Position numbers and translations under genes: made by a program. A stretch of 64,000 nucleotides of DNA, from positions 306,710-370,709 of the forward strand of contig JXTB01000106.1 of NCBI GenBank assembly GCA_002914805.1, given 5' to 3'. This document shows positions 10,667 to 21,760 of this stretch, piece after piece. Within the stretch, counting starts at the first letter, position 1, and every line of letters begins with the position of its first letter. The DNA comes from Parasponia andersonii. Lineage: Eukaryota; Streptophyta; Magnoliopsida; Rosales; Cannabaceae. Below the pieces are notes generated by a model. The model had not been told where the DNA came from and did no database searches. It saw only the letters and a program-made list of their open reading frames with translations.

Positions 10667-11724
10667 ATGATTACCTTCTTGCGGTTGAGGGGCTGGAGAT
10701 GATGTTGTTTCTGGAGAAGATGGTTCTGAAGTTGAAGGGGGTGATAGGTGCTTTTCGTTTCCTAGGTTTGGAAGACGAGGCACTCTTATCCATCTGCTTC
10801 CTCGGCTTCTTTTTCTTCGAGCTCGAAGGTCTGGATGAATGGATGGGGAGTAATTCCTCAATTAGAAGGTTGTTGATTTTATACACCCTTGTGAGCTGTT
10901 TCCTGGAAAGTTCGGGCCTTTCCCTGTTGTCTGCGATTACATACAAGTGCGATTAGGATAAATATGATAATACAGAAAAGGCGATAAGTTGAAAAGCTAC
11001 CTACCAGGGTTCTGAAAGAAGCCATTATCCGCATAGTCAAAGTGGGAAAATGGATTTTTCAATTTTTTCATGTTGTTGCGAATCCCGAAGATTATTTTTA
11101 TTGCTTGGTTCGACCAGTTGCTCACATAAAAGAAGCCAAAATCTGACGGGTTTGATTTCACTTGGTAAAACAAAGCGAACTCTTCAGGAGTGGGGGTGTC
11201 TAAACCTAATTTGTGGTAAATTATGTACAAACCTATCATATATCTATATGTATTTGAAGTCAGTTGGAAAGGGACGACCCCATAGTAATCGATAATTGAT
11301 TTTATATATAGATGGAGTGGGAGGTGGACACTGTATTTGAGAACTACTTAAGAAAATGAGACAATTCTGTGTAGTGGTGTGTGTGGTCGATTGAATTCTA
11401 TGGGAAGGCAAAGTAGGATGGCGATCTTATAGTTGCGCACGATTTTGCTGAGCTTGTTCATTGTGCAGCTCGTCCTTATATTGGTACGTGACCAATTCTC
11501 CTCTACGTATTGATAGCCTGTTGCGAAAGCAGGGGCATCCCTGATATGACGAGGCCACTGGTCCTGAGGATGTCGCCTATGCAAGGACTATTTTGCCTAA
11601 CCCCTGTTATCTCTACTTCGGGTTCTAGCTCAAGGTAATCTTCAAGGTTTATGGAGCTAACACTGGAGTTCTCAGATTCTCTTGAGAATGCATTCCCTTC
11701 CCTAAAATCCTCATTACTAGACAT
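9630..11724 (-). pseudogene. Antisense accessory gene of element A (gypsy-type 'Transposase_28'-like)
   Basis: This minus-strand gene opposes pol. It has an acidic N-terminus (start MSSNEDFREGNAFSRESENS at 11724) and a central block with GLDTPTPEEFALFYQVKSN and DFGFFYVSNW, which recalls the plant 'putative gypsy type transposon' family (PF04195). A lysine- and serine-rich linker (SSRPSSSKKKKPRKQMDKS) and a coiled-coil C-terminus (EKENLEEKVKELEKTISEH) follow. GT-AG intervals are visible at 10931-11004, 10579-10674 and 10113-10174. The intervals between coding stretches fall where frames change, so this looks like a spliced gene. Function is unknown in the family. The copy is broken. Assignment is from remembered family landmarks, not a search. 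Confidence 0.65.
10633..10672. repeat. (TA)n microsatellite
   Basis: About 40 bp of nearly pure TA dinucleotides lies inside the second candidate intron of the antisense gene of element A. That is a neutral location if the interval is removed by splicing. Confidence 0.85.
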
Positions 11725-12707
11725 CTGAAAAGAAATACGGATGGTTTCAGTCCTATGCGAGCATCAAGGATCTTCGATATATGCAAGCAAATTTTGGGGG
11801 TTCACCCTAGGATTGTATTAGCAAGCAAGCTCATCGAATGTTTTCTAATCAGTCTACGAATTCATAAAAATTGCTCGAGCAGATCATCAAAATAAATAAA
11901 TAGGGTTTCAGACCCTAAAAAAACTCTTTTATGAGTTCGTCGTTGTCCATTCTCTAAAAAAAAGAAGTCTATTCTACGAACTGGTAAATCCATCCGAATG
12001 TGGATGGGTTCTTGTTCAGGTTATTTGGACTCCACAGTTTGTTTCAATTCCTAGAAATAAAAACTGAGAATAAGATTTTTTGAGACAGACGAAGAATAAT
12101 AGGAGAAAAGAAATATACTAACCTTTCTTTGAAAACAGAGGGATTGAGATATGGTCTGAAGGATTGTGGTAATTCGGTCGGAGAAGATACTGGAACTGTG
12201 TGAGCTGAAGAACGAAACGACGCTAGACGGGTTGTTCTGAAATACTATAGGTTTTAGAAAGATGGAAGACGAGAGAATTTATAATAAAGAAGCAGATTGA
12301 TTTCCGATATTTATCTCTCAAGCATCGCTAAATCACAGCCATATATCAAGGTATTTGATTTTTAGATCTAAAGGCCGAAGTTCACACGGGATTTGATTTT
12401 TTCCGAAATTAAATCGGTATCTTTTCAAAATTTGAAATGATTCGATTTAAGACGATAGCTGGCATCATCGCTATCATTAAGTCTCCTCGAGTTCTGCTAT
12501 TCTTCTTAGAAAAGGTGACACGTGTTTTCATCTATCAGAAAAAGGTGCGCGTGATCTTAAAAAAGGTAAAATTTGAGACCTGGCGACTCTTCGAATCTTC
12601 AAGGGTCTCAAGTCTAGGTCATGATGTCGCATTTTTTAAGCTCTCACTTACATTAGAAGGAAGCTCCATTTTGTCCTAAAGAACTAATGGAGTTGGGAGG
12701 CAATTGT
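11725..12707 (+). other. 3' untranslated region of element A / upstream region of its antisense gene
   Basis: No coding sequence is supported. Because the antisense gene begins at 11724 and reads leftwards, this stretch would contain its promoter as well as the tail of the plus-strand genomic RNA. A short repeat family in the LTRs (GCGACCT-TTCC) is not found here. A purine-rich AGTTGGGAGGCAATTG at 12691-12706 directly precedes the 3' LTR and is the likely polypurine tract. Confidence 0.5.
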
Positions 12708-13354
12708 TGTGCGGTCTAAAATCCTATGTCAGATCGCATGAGTAAGATTAAGTACGACCTTTTCCGAAAGAGTTGCATGCGACCTCAAACACATAAGTTA
12801 GTGCAACCTCTTCCAAAAGAGTTACATGCGACCTCCTCCGAATAAATTAAGTGCGACCAGAATGAAAAGGAGACTAGTCTACGCTTCGTCAAATGAGTAA
12901 CCTACAAAGAAAGGGAAACAAAAGTTTCTCTTTAAAGATCGACTAGTTACCTTATTTAAGTGATTATCCAGTTATATTGTTACTCAAATTGTTTTGCCCG
13001 ATTGTACAGTTACCCATTCTCATAATTGGGAACATTGAGCTATCCTCATCTATATAAAGGGAGTTCAATGTTTCAGTAAGGGGATCTGGGACTTTTTCTG
13101 ATCTTGGAAGGCTGAGGAATTTTGGAGAGAACTTTTTTAACTCTTTCTTCTTCTTTCCAGACAACACATTGTAATTGAGTTCTTGTAATTCTCTGGAAAA
13201 TAGTGAAAAACAGTGGACGTAGGCTCATCTTTTTTGGGGCTGAACCACTATAAAACTCTTGTCTCTTTATTTGCTCTAGTTAATTACCCCTTTTCACACA
13301 AGCTACATCTTGTAATTTTTTCTAAATTTATTGTTGACAAAACCTCCATCATCA
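12708..13354 (+). repeat. 3' LTR of element A
   Basis: Begins TGTGCGGTCT and ends in CA, parallel to 1889-2486. Divergence counted by eye over the alignable 485 bp is about 25 substitutions. It carries an additional module of about 49 bp (ACCTCAAACACATAAGTTAGTGCAA and neighbours), so the two LTRs differ in repeat number near their 5' end. Confidence 0.88.
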
Positions 13355-13752
13355 ATTTTTTCTAAATTTTCAACTCACAACTTTCATCTTGAGGTCTCTA
13401 ATAAAGCAATTGCTCTAGTAAACCAAGCCAGCTTGCTATTGTCCAAACAATAAAGCTATGAGAAGCTATTGAACAAAAAGAATTTGGTCAGTTGTGGGCT
13501 TTGGGTAAAGGGAGCTAAACTTCTGAGATGTCTAGTAGATAAGGTCGCTAGTGTAACATTTGGAAACTTTGCCCATTTAGGTGCTAAGAAGAAGTATGCA
13601 CTTAGGCAGAAGAAGGTTGCAACTTCGAGCAAATTAATGGCATCACAAGAAGCTCGTGTAGTTGGTGAGCAACAGATTGCAAAACTTTTTGCTGAGGCTC
13701 CAATTTAGCTCACACCTCGGCCGACGTGCAAGCATAGTTTCCTGGTAAAGAC

Positions 13753-14121
13753 TGTTGGAAATATGAGATTTTTAAGGCTTGAAAGGCTAAGGAAGAAACT
13801 AGAGAGAATTTTGGTGGAAGAGAAGAACTTGTATTACTACTTGAATTGTCTATCTTTTGCTTGATACAAAATAGGGGGAGGAGCACTCTATTTATACTAC
13901 TCCAAAGATGATTCTAGATGCTCCATATAACTTCCAACCACCTAATTAATTATACATTCTAGCAAATGCAAGAGTAATCTAACAATTACAAGAATACTCT
14001 AGAAACTTGGATATTAAACTATGGGCTATTAGACCTACACACCAAAATAAGCCAACTCATAATACAAACTCAAATAACTAAACTATGGCCCAATAGGTCA
14101 CAAAGAACTTTATTTCTAACA
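13753..14121 (-). repeat. 3' LTR of copia 1
   Basis: 369 bp, TG...CA, matching 18569-18940. On its internal side the plus strand reads CCCCCCCTTAAA (14122-14133), i.e. a polypurine tract on the minus strand. Flanked on the outside by the AAGAC duplication. Confidence 0.93.
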
Positions 14122-14124
14122 CCC

Positions 14125-15500
14125 CCCCTTAAACTTGATTTGTGAGACCTAATAAATTTCTTAACTGAAGAAAATCTTCATGCTTGAGTGGTTTGGTGAA
14201 AATATCTACCACTTTACATTGAGTCTTCACAAACTTCAGTTGCAGATCCTTTCTTGTAACATATTCCCTTATATAATGGTAGTAGGTATCGAAGTGCTTG
14301 CTTCTATCATGGAAGACGGGATTTTTTGTCAAAGCAATTGCTGATTTATTGTCAACATAGATCTTAGTGGGTTCATTCTATGGAGTGTATAGTTTCTTCA
14401 ATAAATGTTTTAGCCAAATCGCATGACAGACACATGATATAGCTGCAACATACTCTGCTTCATAACTTGAAAATATAGAGATTGGTTGCTTCTTAGACAT
14501 CTATGTGAAAGCAATGTCTCCCATGAAGAATATAAAACCACTTGTACTCTTTCAATCTTCTAAGCCTCCACTCCAATCACTGTCATTATAACCCACAAGA
14601 TTATAGTTATTAGCTGATAAATATCGTAAGCCAAAGTTAGTTGTACCTTAAATATATCGAAAGATTCTTTTGGCAACTTTCAAGTGAGTGATTATTAGAG
14701 ATTCCATGTAACGACTAACCAGGCCCACAGCATAGAGCATGTCAGGTCTTATGCAAATCAAGTAGCGCAAACTTCCAACTAAGCTCTTGTAGAATATTGG
14801 ATCCATTTTTGCTCCTTCATCATGCTTTGATAGCTTGACTCTACATTCGATTGGTGTATTGACAACCTTGCAATCATTCATCTTGAACTTCTTGATGATC
14901 TCCTTAGCATAGCCTTCTTGTGAAATGAAAATTCCATCTTCTTTTTGCTTCACTTTTATGCTAAGATAGTAACACATGAGTCCGGTGTCAGTCATTTGAA
15001 CTCTTTTGTCATTACTTTCTTAAACTCTTCGAACATGAATGGATTACTCCCCGTGAAGATCAGATCATCGACATAGAGGCACACGATCAAGATATCTCCA
15101 TCTTTTACTTTGATGTACAATGCATGCTCATAAGGACATTTAATGAAGTTGTTATCTTGGAAGTATTTGTCGATGTGGCTATTGCATGCTCTTGGTGATT
15201 GCTTTAACCCATAAAGGGTCTTCTTCAACTTTAGGACCTTATCTTCTTATCCCTTAATTTCATACCCAGATGGTTGCTCTATATAGACTTTCTCTTCAAG
15301 GACTCCATTTAAGAAAGCAGACTTGACATCTATTTGATGAATTTTCCATTTATTTTGAGCAACTAAAGAGATGATCAATCGTACTATTTCTAGATGAGCG
15401 ACAGGAGCAAATACCTCATCATAGTCTATGTCGGGTCTTTGATTGTATCCTTTCGCGACCAATCTTGCCTTATATCTCTCCACTTCTCCTTTAGCATTCT
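14125..15500 (-). pseudogene. Reverse transcriptase and RNase H of copia 1
   Basis: Read on the minus strand, RT landmarks are YKARLVAKGYNQRPDIDYDE, FAPVAHLEIVRLIISLVAQ, QIDVKSAFLNGVLEEKVYI, KKTLYGLKQSPRA and the catalytic box VCLYVDDLIFTGSN near 15040-15080. Downstream are DTGLMCYYLSIKVKQKEDG and YKSLVGSLRYLICIRPDML of the connection. The RNase H end includes KNPVFHDRSKHFDTYYHYIR and VDIFTKPLKHEDFLQLRN. The family function is reverse transcription in cytoplasmic particles. Confidence 0.88.
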
Positions 15501-16115
15501 TTTTAGCCTTGTAAATCTATTTCACACCGATTTCTTTGTGCTCTTTTGGAAGTGTAGCAAGCTCCTATGTATTATTCTTTGTGATCGCTTTTATTTCTTC
15601 ATCCATCGCATCTCACCACTCTTTACTTTGTATAGCTTCATCAAAGCTTAATGGTTCGCAATCAGCAAGGAGGCAAAAGAGAGTCAAGTCATTTTGATTC
15701 TCAGTCACCTCATATATCTCTTGTAAGCTCCTTAATCTTGGTATCCATTCACTTGAACTGCTGCATGAAGACGATCCTGGTATTGTTTCTTGATGAGTGC
15801 TTGCCATTGGTGAAGTAGGTGGGGGTAATAGGCTCTTGCAGTTCTTCTCTTACTTGCTCTATTCTTCGTTACTTGCTTTCTTCTTCAATGTATGGTAGGA
15901 AGTCATAATTTCCCTCTTATGTGTGCCATTCCCAGGTGCTTTCTTTGTCAAACTCCACATCTGGACTAATAATAGTCTTGCCATTGCTTAGATTATAGAA
16001 TTTGTAGCCTTTTGAGTTAGAGTCATAGCCGATGAAGACAAACTTTTCACTTTTATCGTCGAGCTTGGATTCTTTTCATCAGGCACGTGAGCATAAGCTA
16101 TGCTTCCAAACACTT

Positions 16116-16760
16116 TTAGGTGAGAGATTCTAGATTTTCTTCTGCTTCTTGTGGCATATTTTCCCATACACTTCTTGTTGGAGAGTGATTTGACAAATAA
16201 ACTGCATAAGCTATAACTTCAGCCCAAAACTCCTTTGGCATTCCTTTGCTCTTGAGCATGCCTCTAGCCGTGTCTAAGATTGTTCTATTCTTCCTTACTA
16301 CGACATTATTCTGTTGGGGAGATCTTGGTACTGTTAAAGGATGGTGGATACTGTTGTCTTCACAATACTTCTGAAACTCGCGAGATGTGAATTCTCCTCC
16401 TCTATTAGATCTCATTGTCTTGATACTTCGATCACTTTCCTTTTCAACAAGTGCGTTGAACTTCCCAAATTTTTTGAATACTTCTGATTTCTTCTTCAAG
16501 AAATACACGCAGGTCTTTCTTGAAAAATCATCGATAAAGAGGAGAAAGTAGTTACTCTTACCGAGAGAGCTTGGTTTTATTGGACCACACACGTCAGTAT
16601 GTATGAGCTCAATCGGTTTATGGGCTTGGGAACTTGATTCTCTTGGAAAGCTTCTTCTGAATTGCTTTTCTAATAAGCATCCTTCACATAATTGGTCTAG
16701 TTGACTGATAAAGGGTAGACCTCGAACCATCTCCTTCTTTGCTAATAATTCTAGGCCACT
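16116..16760 (-). pseudogene. Integrase domain of copia 1
   Basis: The minus-strand frame shows CEGCLLEKQFRRSFPRES at the end of the zinc-binding region. It then shows IELIHTDVCGPIKPSSLGKS, FLLFIDDFSRKTCVYFLKKK, RSNRGGEFTSREFQKYCED and HHPLTVPRSPQQNNVVVRKN, the copia integrase core in normal order. It lies between protease and reverse transcriptase. Confidence 0.88.
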
Positions 16761-18230
16761 AAAATTGAGATGTCCAAACCTTAGGTGCCAAACCTATGAT
16801 GAATCTTTATAGCAAGCCTTTAGACATTTTGCTACATCATTTTGAATGTGTAACAAGAACATTCTATTTCTTGTCATTGGCACTTTGGTAATTAACTTAT
16901 TTATATTTTCTCTTAAAGAAAGACTACTTTCTTTCATGCAAATATCATAGCCTTTCTCTAAGAGTTGGCCAAGACTCAAGATATTACTCTTCATGTTAGG
17001 CACGTAGTAAACGTTTGGAATAAACTGATGGTCTCTATTTCTCAAGTGTATGAGAATTTTACATTTGCCCTTTACTGTTGCCTTAGAATTATCTCCAAAT
17101 GAAACATTCTTAGTCACCGACTCGTCAAGCTCTATAAACATATCTCTTCTTCCACACATATGATTGCTTGCTCTGCTGTCAAGATACTATATATTTTCTT
17201 GGTACCCATTGGTCTCCTTGCATGCTAACAACAACATATCTTTCTCATGTCTTTTATCTTTGGCATAGTTGGCTCTTTCTTGCATCTTCTTTGGAGCTCT
17301 ATATTTGAAAGCCTAATGACCATATCTCTGACAGTTGTGACACTTGATTTGGGACTTGTCATGCCAACGTCATGGGTTACCTCTTCCATAACCTCTTATC
17401 AAACTTTCTCGTCTATCTTTATCTTCATAATTATTGTTGAAGCATCCTTTTCCTCCTCTTCGACGTCCACGACATCTTCCTTGTCCACGACCTCTTTCAC
17501 GTCCTCTTCCATTGCCAGAATATTCTTCTTTCTCTTGGAGTTGAGCCTTAAGGAGTTGCTCATTGAAATTTTGCATCTTCTTTTTCTTTTCTTCGTGGGC
17601 TTGTAAGGAACCCAAGAGTTGTTCTATCATCATGGCTCCTAAGTCTTTGGTTTCTTCAATGACAATAATAATATTCTCGAATTTTTGATCTAACGATAGA
17701 AGAATCTTTTCCATGGTCGTAACATTTTCTAGTTTTTCACCATTTCTCTTCATTTGATTGGAAATGGTTAGAACTCTAGAAAAATAGTCAGAGACTAACT
17801 CAATCTCTTTCATGTATAGCAAATTAAACTCTCCTCTTAGAGTTTGAAAGCGAACCTTTTTAACTTTTTCTTCTCCCTTGTATGAGATTTAAAGTTTCTC
17901 CCATGCTTCTTTGGCGGAGGTTACACTTGAGATCTTCTTAAACCCATCGTTATCTAAGGCTTGGTAGATGAGGAGAGAGATTTTTTGTCTCTCTTTCTTG
18001 AATCTTTTAAACTATCCTTCTGTGTTGAGGATAGTGTTGTCTCATTTTTTGGCTCTTCGTAGCCTTTCTCTACTACTTCCAAAATATTATGTGCTCCAAG
18101 GAGGATTTTTATTTTGATAGTCCAATTATCAAAGTTCTACCTTAAAGTGGTGGAACTTGAAGAGATTCTAAACTGGCGGAAGCTATAACTCTTAATATAG
18201 TGAGCTTCTGGAAATTTTGACTACATTGAT
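16761..18230 (-). pseudogene. Gag, zinc knuckle and protease of copia 1
   Basis: On the minus strand gag includes [20 protein letters not shown] and [20 protein letters not shown] (UBN2-type copia gag). An Arg-Gly-rich stretch ([19 protein letters not shown]) and a CCHC-like knuckle follow near 17310-17350. The protease segment at about 17180-16800 carries the ASNHMCGRRDMF landmark and ILSLGQLLEKGYDICMKE. Upstream, about 18555-18568, the plus strand TTGATATCACTT is the complement of a tRNA-Met-like primer site beside the 5' LTR. Confidence 0.82.
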
Positions 18231-18568
18231 AAATCCAGAACATCGAAAAATCTTAAGATTGACTTATATATCGTCAACGGTCATAGTCAACACTCAATCA
18301 ACGGTCAACAATTTGGTCAACAGAGCGGTCAACGGCTCTGATGGCTTAGTTAACGGCGCGGTGAAATGGCTCTAATGGCTTAGTGAACAGCTCTGAATGG
18401 CTTTGACTCGGCTCAACTTAATGAGTTGACTCAATTTGTGACAGTAAACTTCTGACGACTCGTTCAATCTCAAGAATTCTTTTTAGATGTAAAAGATCAA
18501 TTAAAGCTGCAACCACAGAGCATACTTAGAATTTCAAGAGAACTCACAACCTTACTTTGATATCACTT

Positions 18569-18940
18569 TGTTGGAAGTAGAAGATTTTTAAGGCTAGAAA
18601 GGCTAAGGAAGAAACTAGAGAGAATTTCGTTGGAAGAGAAGAACTTGTATTACTACTTGAATTATTTCTCTTTTGCTTGATACAAAATGGGGGGAGGAGC
18701 ACTTTATTTATATTACTCCAAGGATGATTCTAGATGCTCTATGTAACTTCTAACCACCTAATTAATTATACAATCTAGCAAATACAAGAGTAATCTAGCA
18801 ATTACAAGAATATTCTAGAAACTTGGATATTAAACTATGGGCTATTAGACATACACATACCAAAACAAGCCCAACTCAAAACACAAGCCCAAATAACTAA
18901 ATTATGGCCCAATGGGTCACAAAGAAGTTTATTTCTAACA
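18569..18940 (-). repeat. 5' LTR of copia 1
   Basis: 372 bp, TG...CA, matching 13753-14121. The transcription start in the family lies in this LTR and reads towards lower coordinates. The outside flank is AAGAC, identical to the left flank of the element. Confidence 0.93.
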
Positions 18941-19098
18941 AAGACAACGGCAAGGTTATCCTTAACGAGGTGGCTGAGAAGGCCTTTTGTAAGAAGAAAT
19001 CGAGTTCTGGTGAGCCCAGACTGCTTAAACATGCCCACAAAGCAGCTGAGACGAGCCAAAAAAACCACATCTGATACTCCTCCTCTAAAGTACCAATA

Positions 19099-19140
19099 AG
19101 GTATAAGTGTCCGCCTTGAGGTATAAGTGTCCGCATTGAA
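19099..19140 (+). repeat. Two-copy 20-21-bp tandem repeat
   Basis: GGTATAAGTGTCCGC followed by C/ATTGA occurs twice head to tail inside the element B antisense remnant. It is a short local duplication with no other copies seen. Confidence 0.75.
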
Positions 19141-19905
19141 AAAAGTCTTTCTGAAAAGGATTAATAGCTAGTTGAGGAGACCATAGGTGAAGGTATCTCG
19201 TACATGATTGCTAAGCTTGTAGCAATGGTAAGTGTTTCTTGCCTTCCTTTTTGTGGTATGCCTTTTTTACCTTGTTATTGAGTTTCGTATTTTTGTTTGT
19301 AGGAAAATGTCCTTGCCCTCAAAAAGGTCAATGAGAATTCTCCTCTCCTCCCAGCAGCTTCAAAGAGCAAGGAAAAAATTGAAGGTCTTTAGAAAGAGGT
19401 TCTCTCTAAAGAAACCAAGAACACTCAACTCGAGATCAGGGTTGAGAACCTTGATGTCAAGTTAGAGGATGCCAAGAAATAGGTCAAAGAGTATGAGCAG
19501 GACAAAGTGACTTTTGACTAAGGTCAGACTGACCTGGTCACTACGAGAGCCAAACTATAGGAAAATGAGGAGAAACTGAAGGAGCTCGAAGGGGTTACAA
19601 ACAAGCTCAATCAAACTAAGAATGACCTCTCCCAGCTCTAAAAGGATTTTCATGGTATTCTTCACTCCAACATCATGGAGTTTAAGGAGTTTTTGGATAA
19701 ATTCAAGTAGGATGGTGTTGGTGATTTGATGTATACACTTTGGTATCATCACAAGAAGCTTGACTTCTTGATCTTCGGCGATGTAGCTGTGAGACTAGTG
19801 AGCCCCTATGAGGAAGAGGTCGTTGCTGATGATATGTGTGCAGAAGTGGCTAGTCAAGTCAGCTCATTGATCATAAGCAGAGCGATGCCACTACTCCCTA
19901 ATTAA

Positions 19906-20440
19906 TTTTTTTTGCTATGATTTGAACAATTTAATAAATAATATTTTTGCAACTTAGCTTCATATTATTTAATTTAATGCTCGCACTCACTAAGAAATAA
20001 ATTATTCTTTCCCACTTTACAAGCTGCTCGGTTTTAGCATGTATCTAAAAGAGGTATTTATCCCTCATAATACACATGAGCCAATTTAATCTTAGCCACA
20101 ATTTTGTAAAAATAGCTTCTTTTAAGGCCAAGACATTTAATAAATATTCCTAGTGTAATTCGTAGGCTTTTAGGTAAATTTAAACTGGACCAGAGATAAA
20201 TTTTGTCTCATTTTTAGGTACCAAAGCATAAATTCGAGTTAAGTATTTATAACTCTTATGCCTCTCTAATTTCAGGATGATCTATTCATCACAAAAGTAG
20301 TGCTGATTTAAGGGTTTTATTGACAAGTTTCTTAGAGAGCTCATCAATTTGAACAGAATTCTGGGAGAAATGACTCAACTAGTCTACTGATAAAATTTCC
20401 GTAAATGTTCAATGTTCCAAGCTCGTAAACCTTTACAATT
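19906..20440. other. Non-coding spacer of element B
   Basis: AT-rich sequence lies between the end of the antisense remnant and the end of pol (which is on the opposite strand). The two transcription units would converge here. I see no coding signal or clear repeats. Confidence 0.45.
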
Positions 20441-21755
20441 ATTGAGATGAGCTAATTTTAGGTACCAAGTCAAATTTTTTTTTTGAGATTTTGTATAGCC
20501 CTTCCCAGTTTGGTACAAGGACTTCAACTCCTCATTTTTGGGTGTTAGTTATTATTTTCAGGACCAGGTTGCCACTTTTGAATCTCTTCTCACGTACTTC
20601 TGAATTATGGTATCAAGCAACTCACTGTTGATGAGTCACTACTCGCATTTGAGATTGATCAAATTTCTCCTCCAAGAGGTTGAGGTTCCCTTTAAGAAGC
20701 TCTTCATAGATCTTTGGGATATATCTTTCTGCTCATTGAGTGAGGATTTTAGTTTCTATTGGTAATATAGTTTTTGCCATTGAGAAGGGAGTTTCATTGG
20801 TCATAGTTCGCATTGTAGTTCTATAAGCCTATAAAACTTTGGGGAGCTCATCGATCGATGCTTCTTTAAGCTTCTCAAGCTTTGTCTTGAGATTATGTTT
20901 GAGAATTTTGTTGATTACTTCTACTTGTCCATTTGTTTGTGTGTGAAGGACAACTAAGAAGCTCTTCATAATTCCGAATTGCTCACAGAATTAGAACATC
21001 TCCTCTTTTTTGAACTGGGTGTCATTGTCCCAAACAAGCTTTTCTAGAACATTGAATCTATAGACAATAGACTTGGCAATGAATCTAACGGCCTTGTCAG
21101 AATGTATAGAAGTGAGTGGCTCAACTTGTACCTACTTTATGAAATAGTCAATAACGACCACTATAAATTTTGTTTCCACCTTGACCTGTGGGTTATGAGT
21201 AGATCATGTTGATTTCCCACACAGCAAATGGCCAAGGTTAGCTCATTTTTGTCAGCTTGATTAGTGGTGTTCTTTGGAAATTTGAGAAGTGTTTGGCATT
21301 TGTCACATTTTTGTACATGATCCATAGTGTCCTTTCTCATTGTTGGCCAATAATAACCTTAAAATGTAGTCTTTTGAGCTAATGATTTCCATAAATTTCT
21401 TCATGGATTTCCCTCAATATATATTATGCTTTATTGCTATTTACACAACAAAGTAAGGGCACAAAATATCCTCGCTGATATAGTTTATCATCGAGCAGCA
21501 CATAGTAAGCAACATGATATCTAATTTGGTGAGCTTCCTCTTTTTCGTTAAGGAGGTTTCCATTCTTTAGGAAAAAATATATAGGGACCATCTATAATGA
21601 TCTTTCTATTCCAAGAGTAAGAACATCTTCTTGTGCCTCAATGCTTGCTTTCTTGAGGATTTCTATAGGAATAACATCTAGTAGGTTGACAATTTTGGTC
21701 GAAGTTAGTTTCGCCAATACTGAATCTGCTTAGATCCCCTACCATTCCTGCTAGA
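20440..21755 (-). pseudogene. Integrase remnant of element B
   Basis: The minus-strand translation shows HEEIYGKSLAQKTT and YYWPTMRKDTMDHVQKCDKC (zinc-binding region, about 21420-21270). It also shows TNGQVEVINKILKHNLKTKL near 20930-20880, AYRTTMRTMTNETPFSMAKT near 20830-20770, and a C-terminal GNLVLKI segment near 20570. These match the Tat integrase of element A domain by domain but with much greater divergence. The remnant is heavily broken. Confidence 0.78.
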
Positions 21756-21760
21756 CTATT

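Larger units (their letters stand above)
1889..13354 (+). mobile_element. Ty3/gypsy Tat-lineage retrotransposon A with antisense accessory gene
   Basis: An 11.5-kb element runs between direct repeats 1889-2486 and 12708-13354. Internal order on the plus strand is gag, protease, reverse transcriptase with RNase H, a second archaeal-type RNase H and integrase, followed by about 4.3 kb that carries a minus-strand gene. The second RNase H, the long 3' region and the antisense gene are hallmarks of the Tat group (Grande, Retand and Ogre relatives). LTRs differ at roughly 5% of aligned positions by eye, mostly transitions, so insertion a couple of million years ago is plausible. The coding regions are broken at about ten places. 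No clean 5-bp target duplication is visible: TTTAT lies on the left and ATTTT on the right. Confidence 0.85.
13748..18945 (-). mobile_element. Ty1/copia retrotransposon 1, nested in element B
   Basis: The element proper is 13753-18940, flanked by AAGAC on both sides (13748-13752 and 18941-18945). The LTRs are 13753-14121 and 18569-18940; both begin TGTTGGAA and end TTTCTAACA. Minus-strand domain order is gag, protease, integrase, reverse transcriptase and RNase H, the copia order. The style of the RT and integrase resembles the Tnt1/Tork group. LTR divergence is about 8% by eye (roughly 31 differences in 370 bp), so it is older than element A and copia 2. The element is broken at about ten places. 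Confidence 0.92.
13469..19905 (+). pseudogene. Antisense accessory gene remnant of element B, split by copia 1
   Basis: Plus-strand coding-like sequence at 13469-13747 and 18946-19905 runs antisense to the minus-strand pol of element B. The copia insertion between the pieces has a clean AAGAC duplication, so they were adjacent. The downstream half is lysine- and glutamate-rich (LALKKVNENSPLLPAASKSK; ELEGVTNKLNQTKNDLSQL), with heptad-like spacing suggesting a coiled coil. It ends in a segment with SPYEEEVVADDMCAEVASQ. A GT-AG interval lies at 19228-19302, just before the charged half, the same relative place as the 10113-10174 interval in element A. The remnant is heavily broken. Confidence 0.55.

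Noticed and set aside
17247-17606. Ser/Thr-rich 119-codon plus-strand frame
   Set aside because: Complement of the Arg-Gly-rich gag tail of copia 1, which has clear family landmarks on the other strand.
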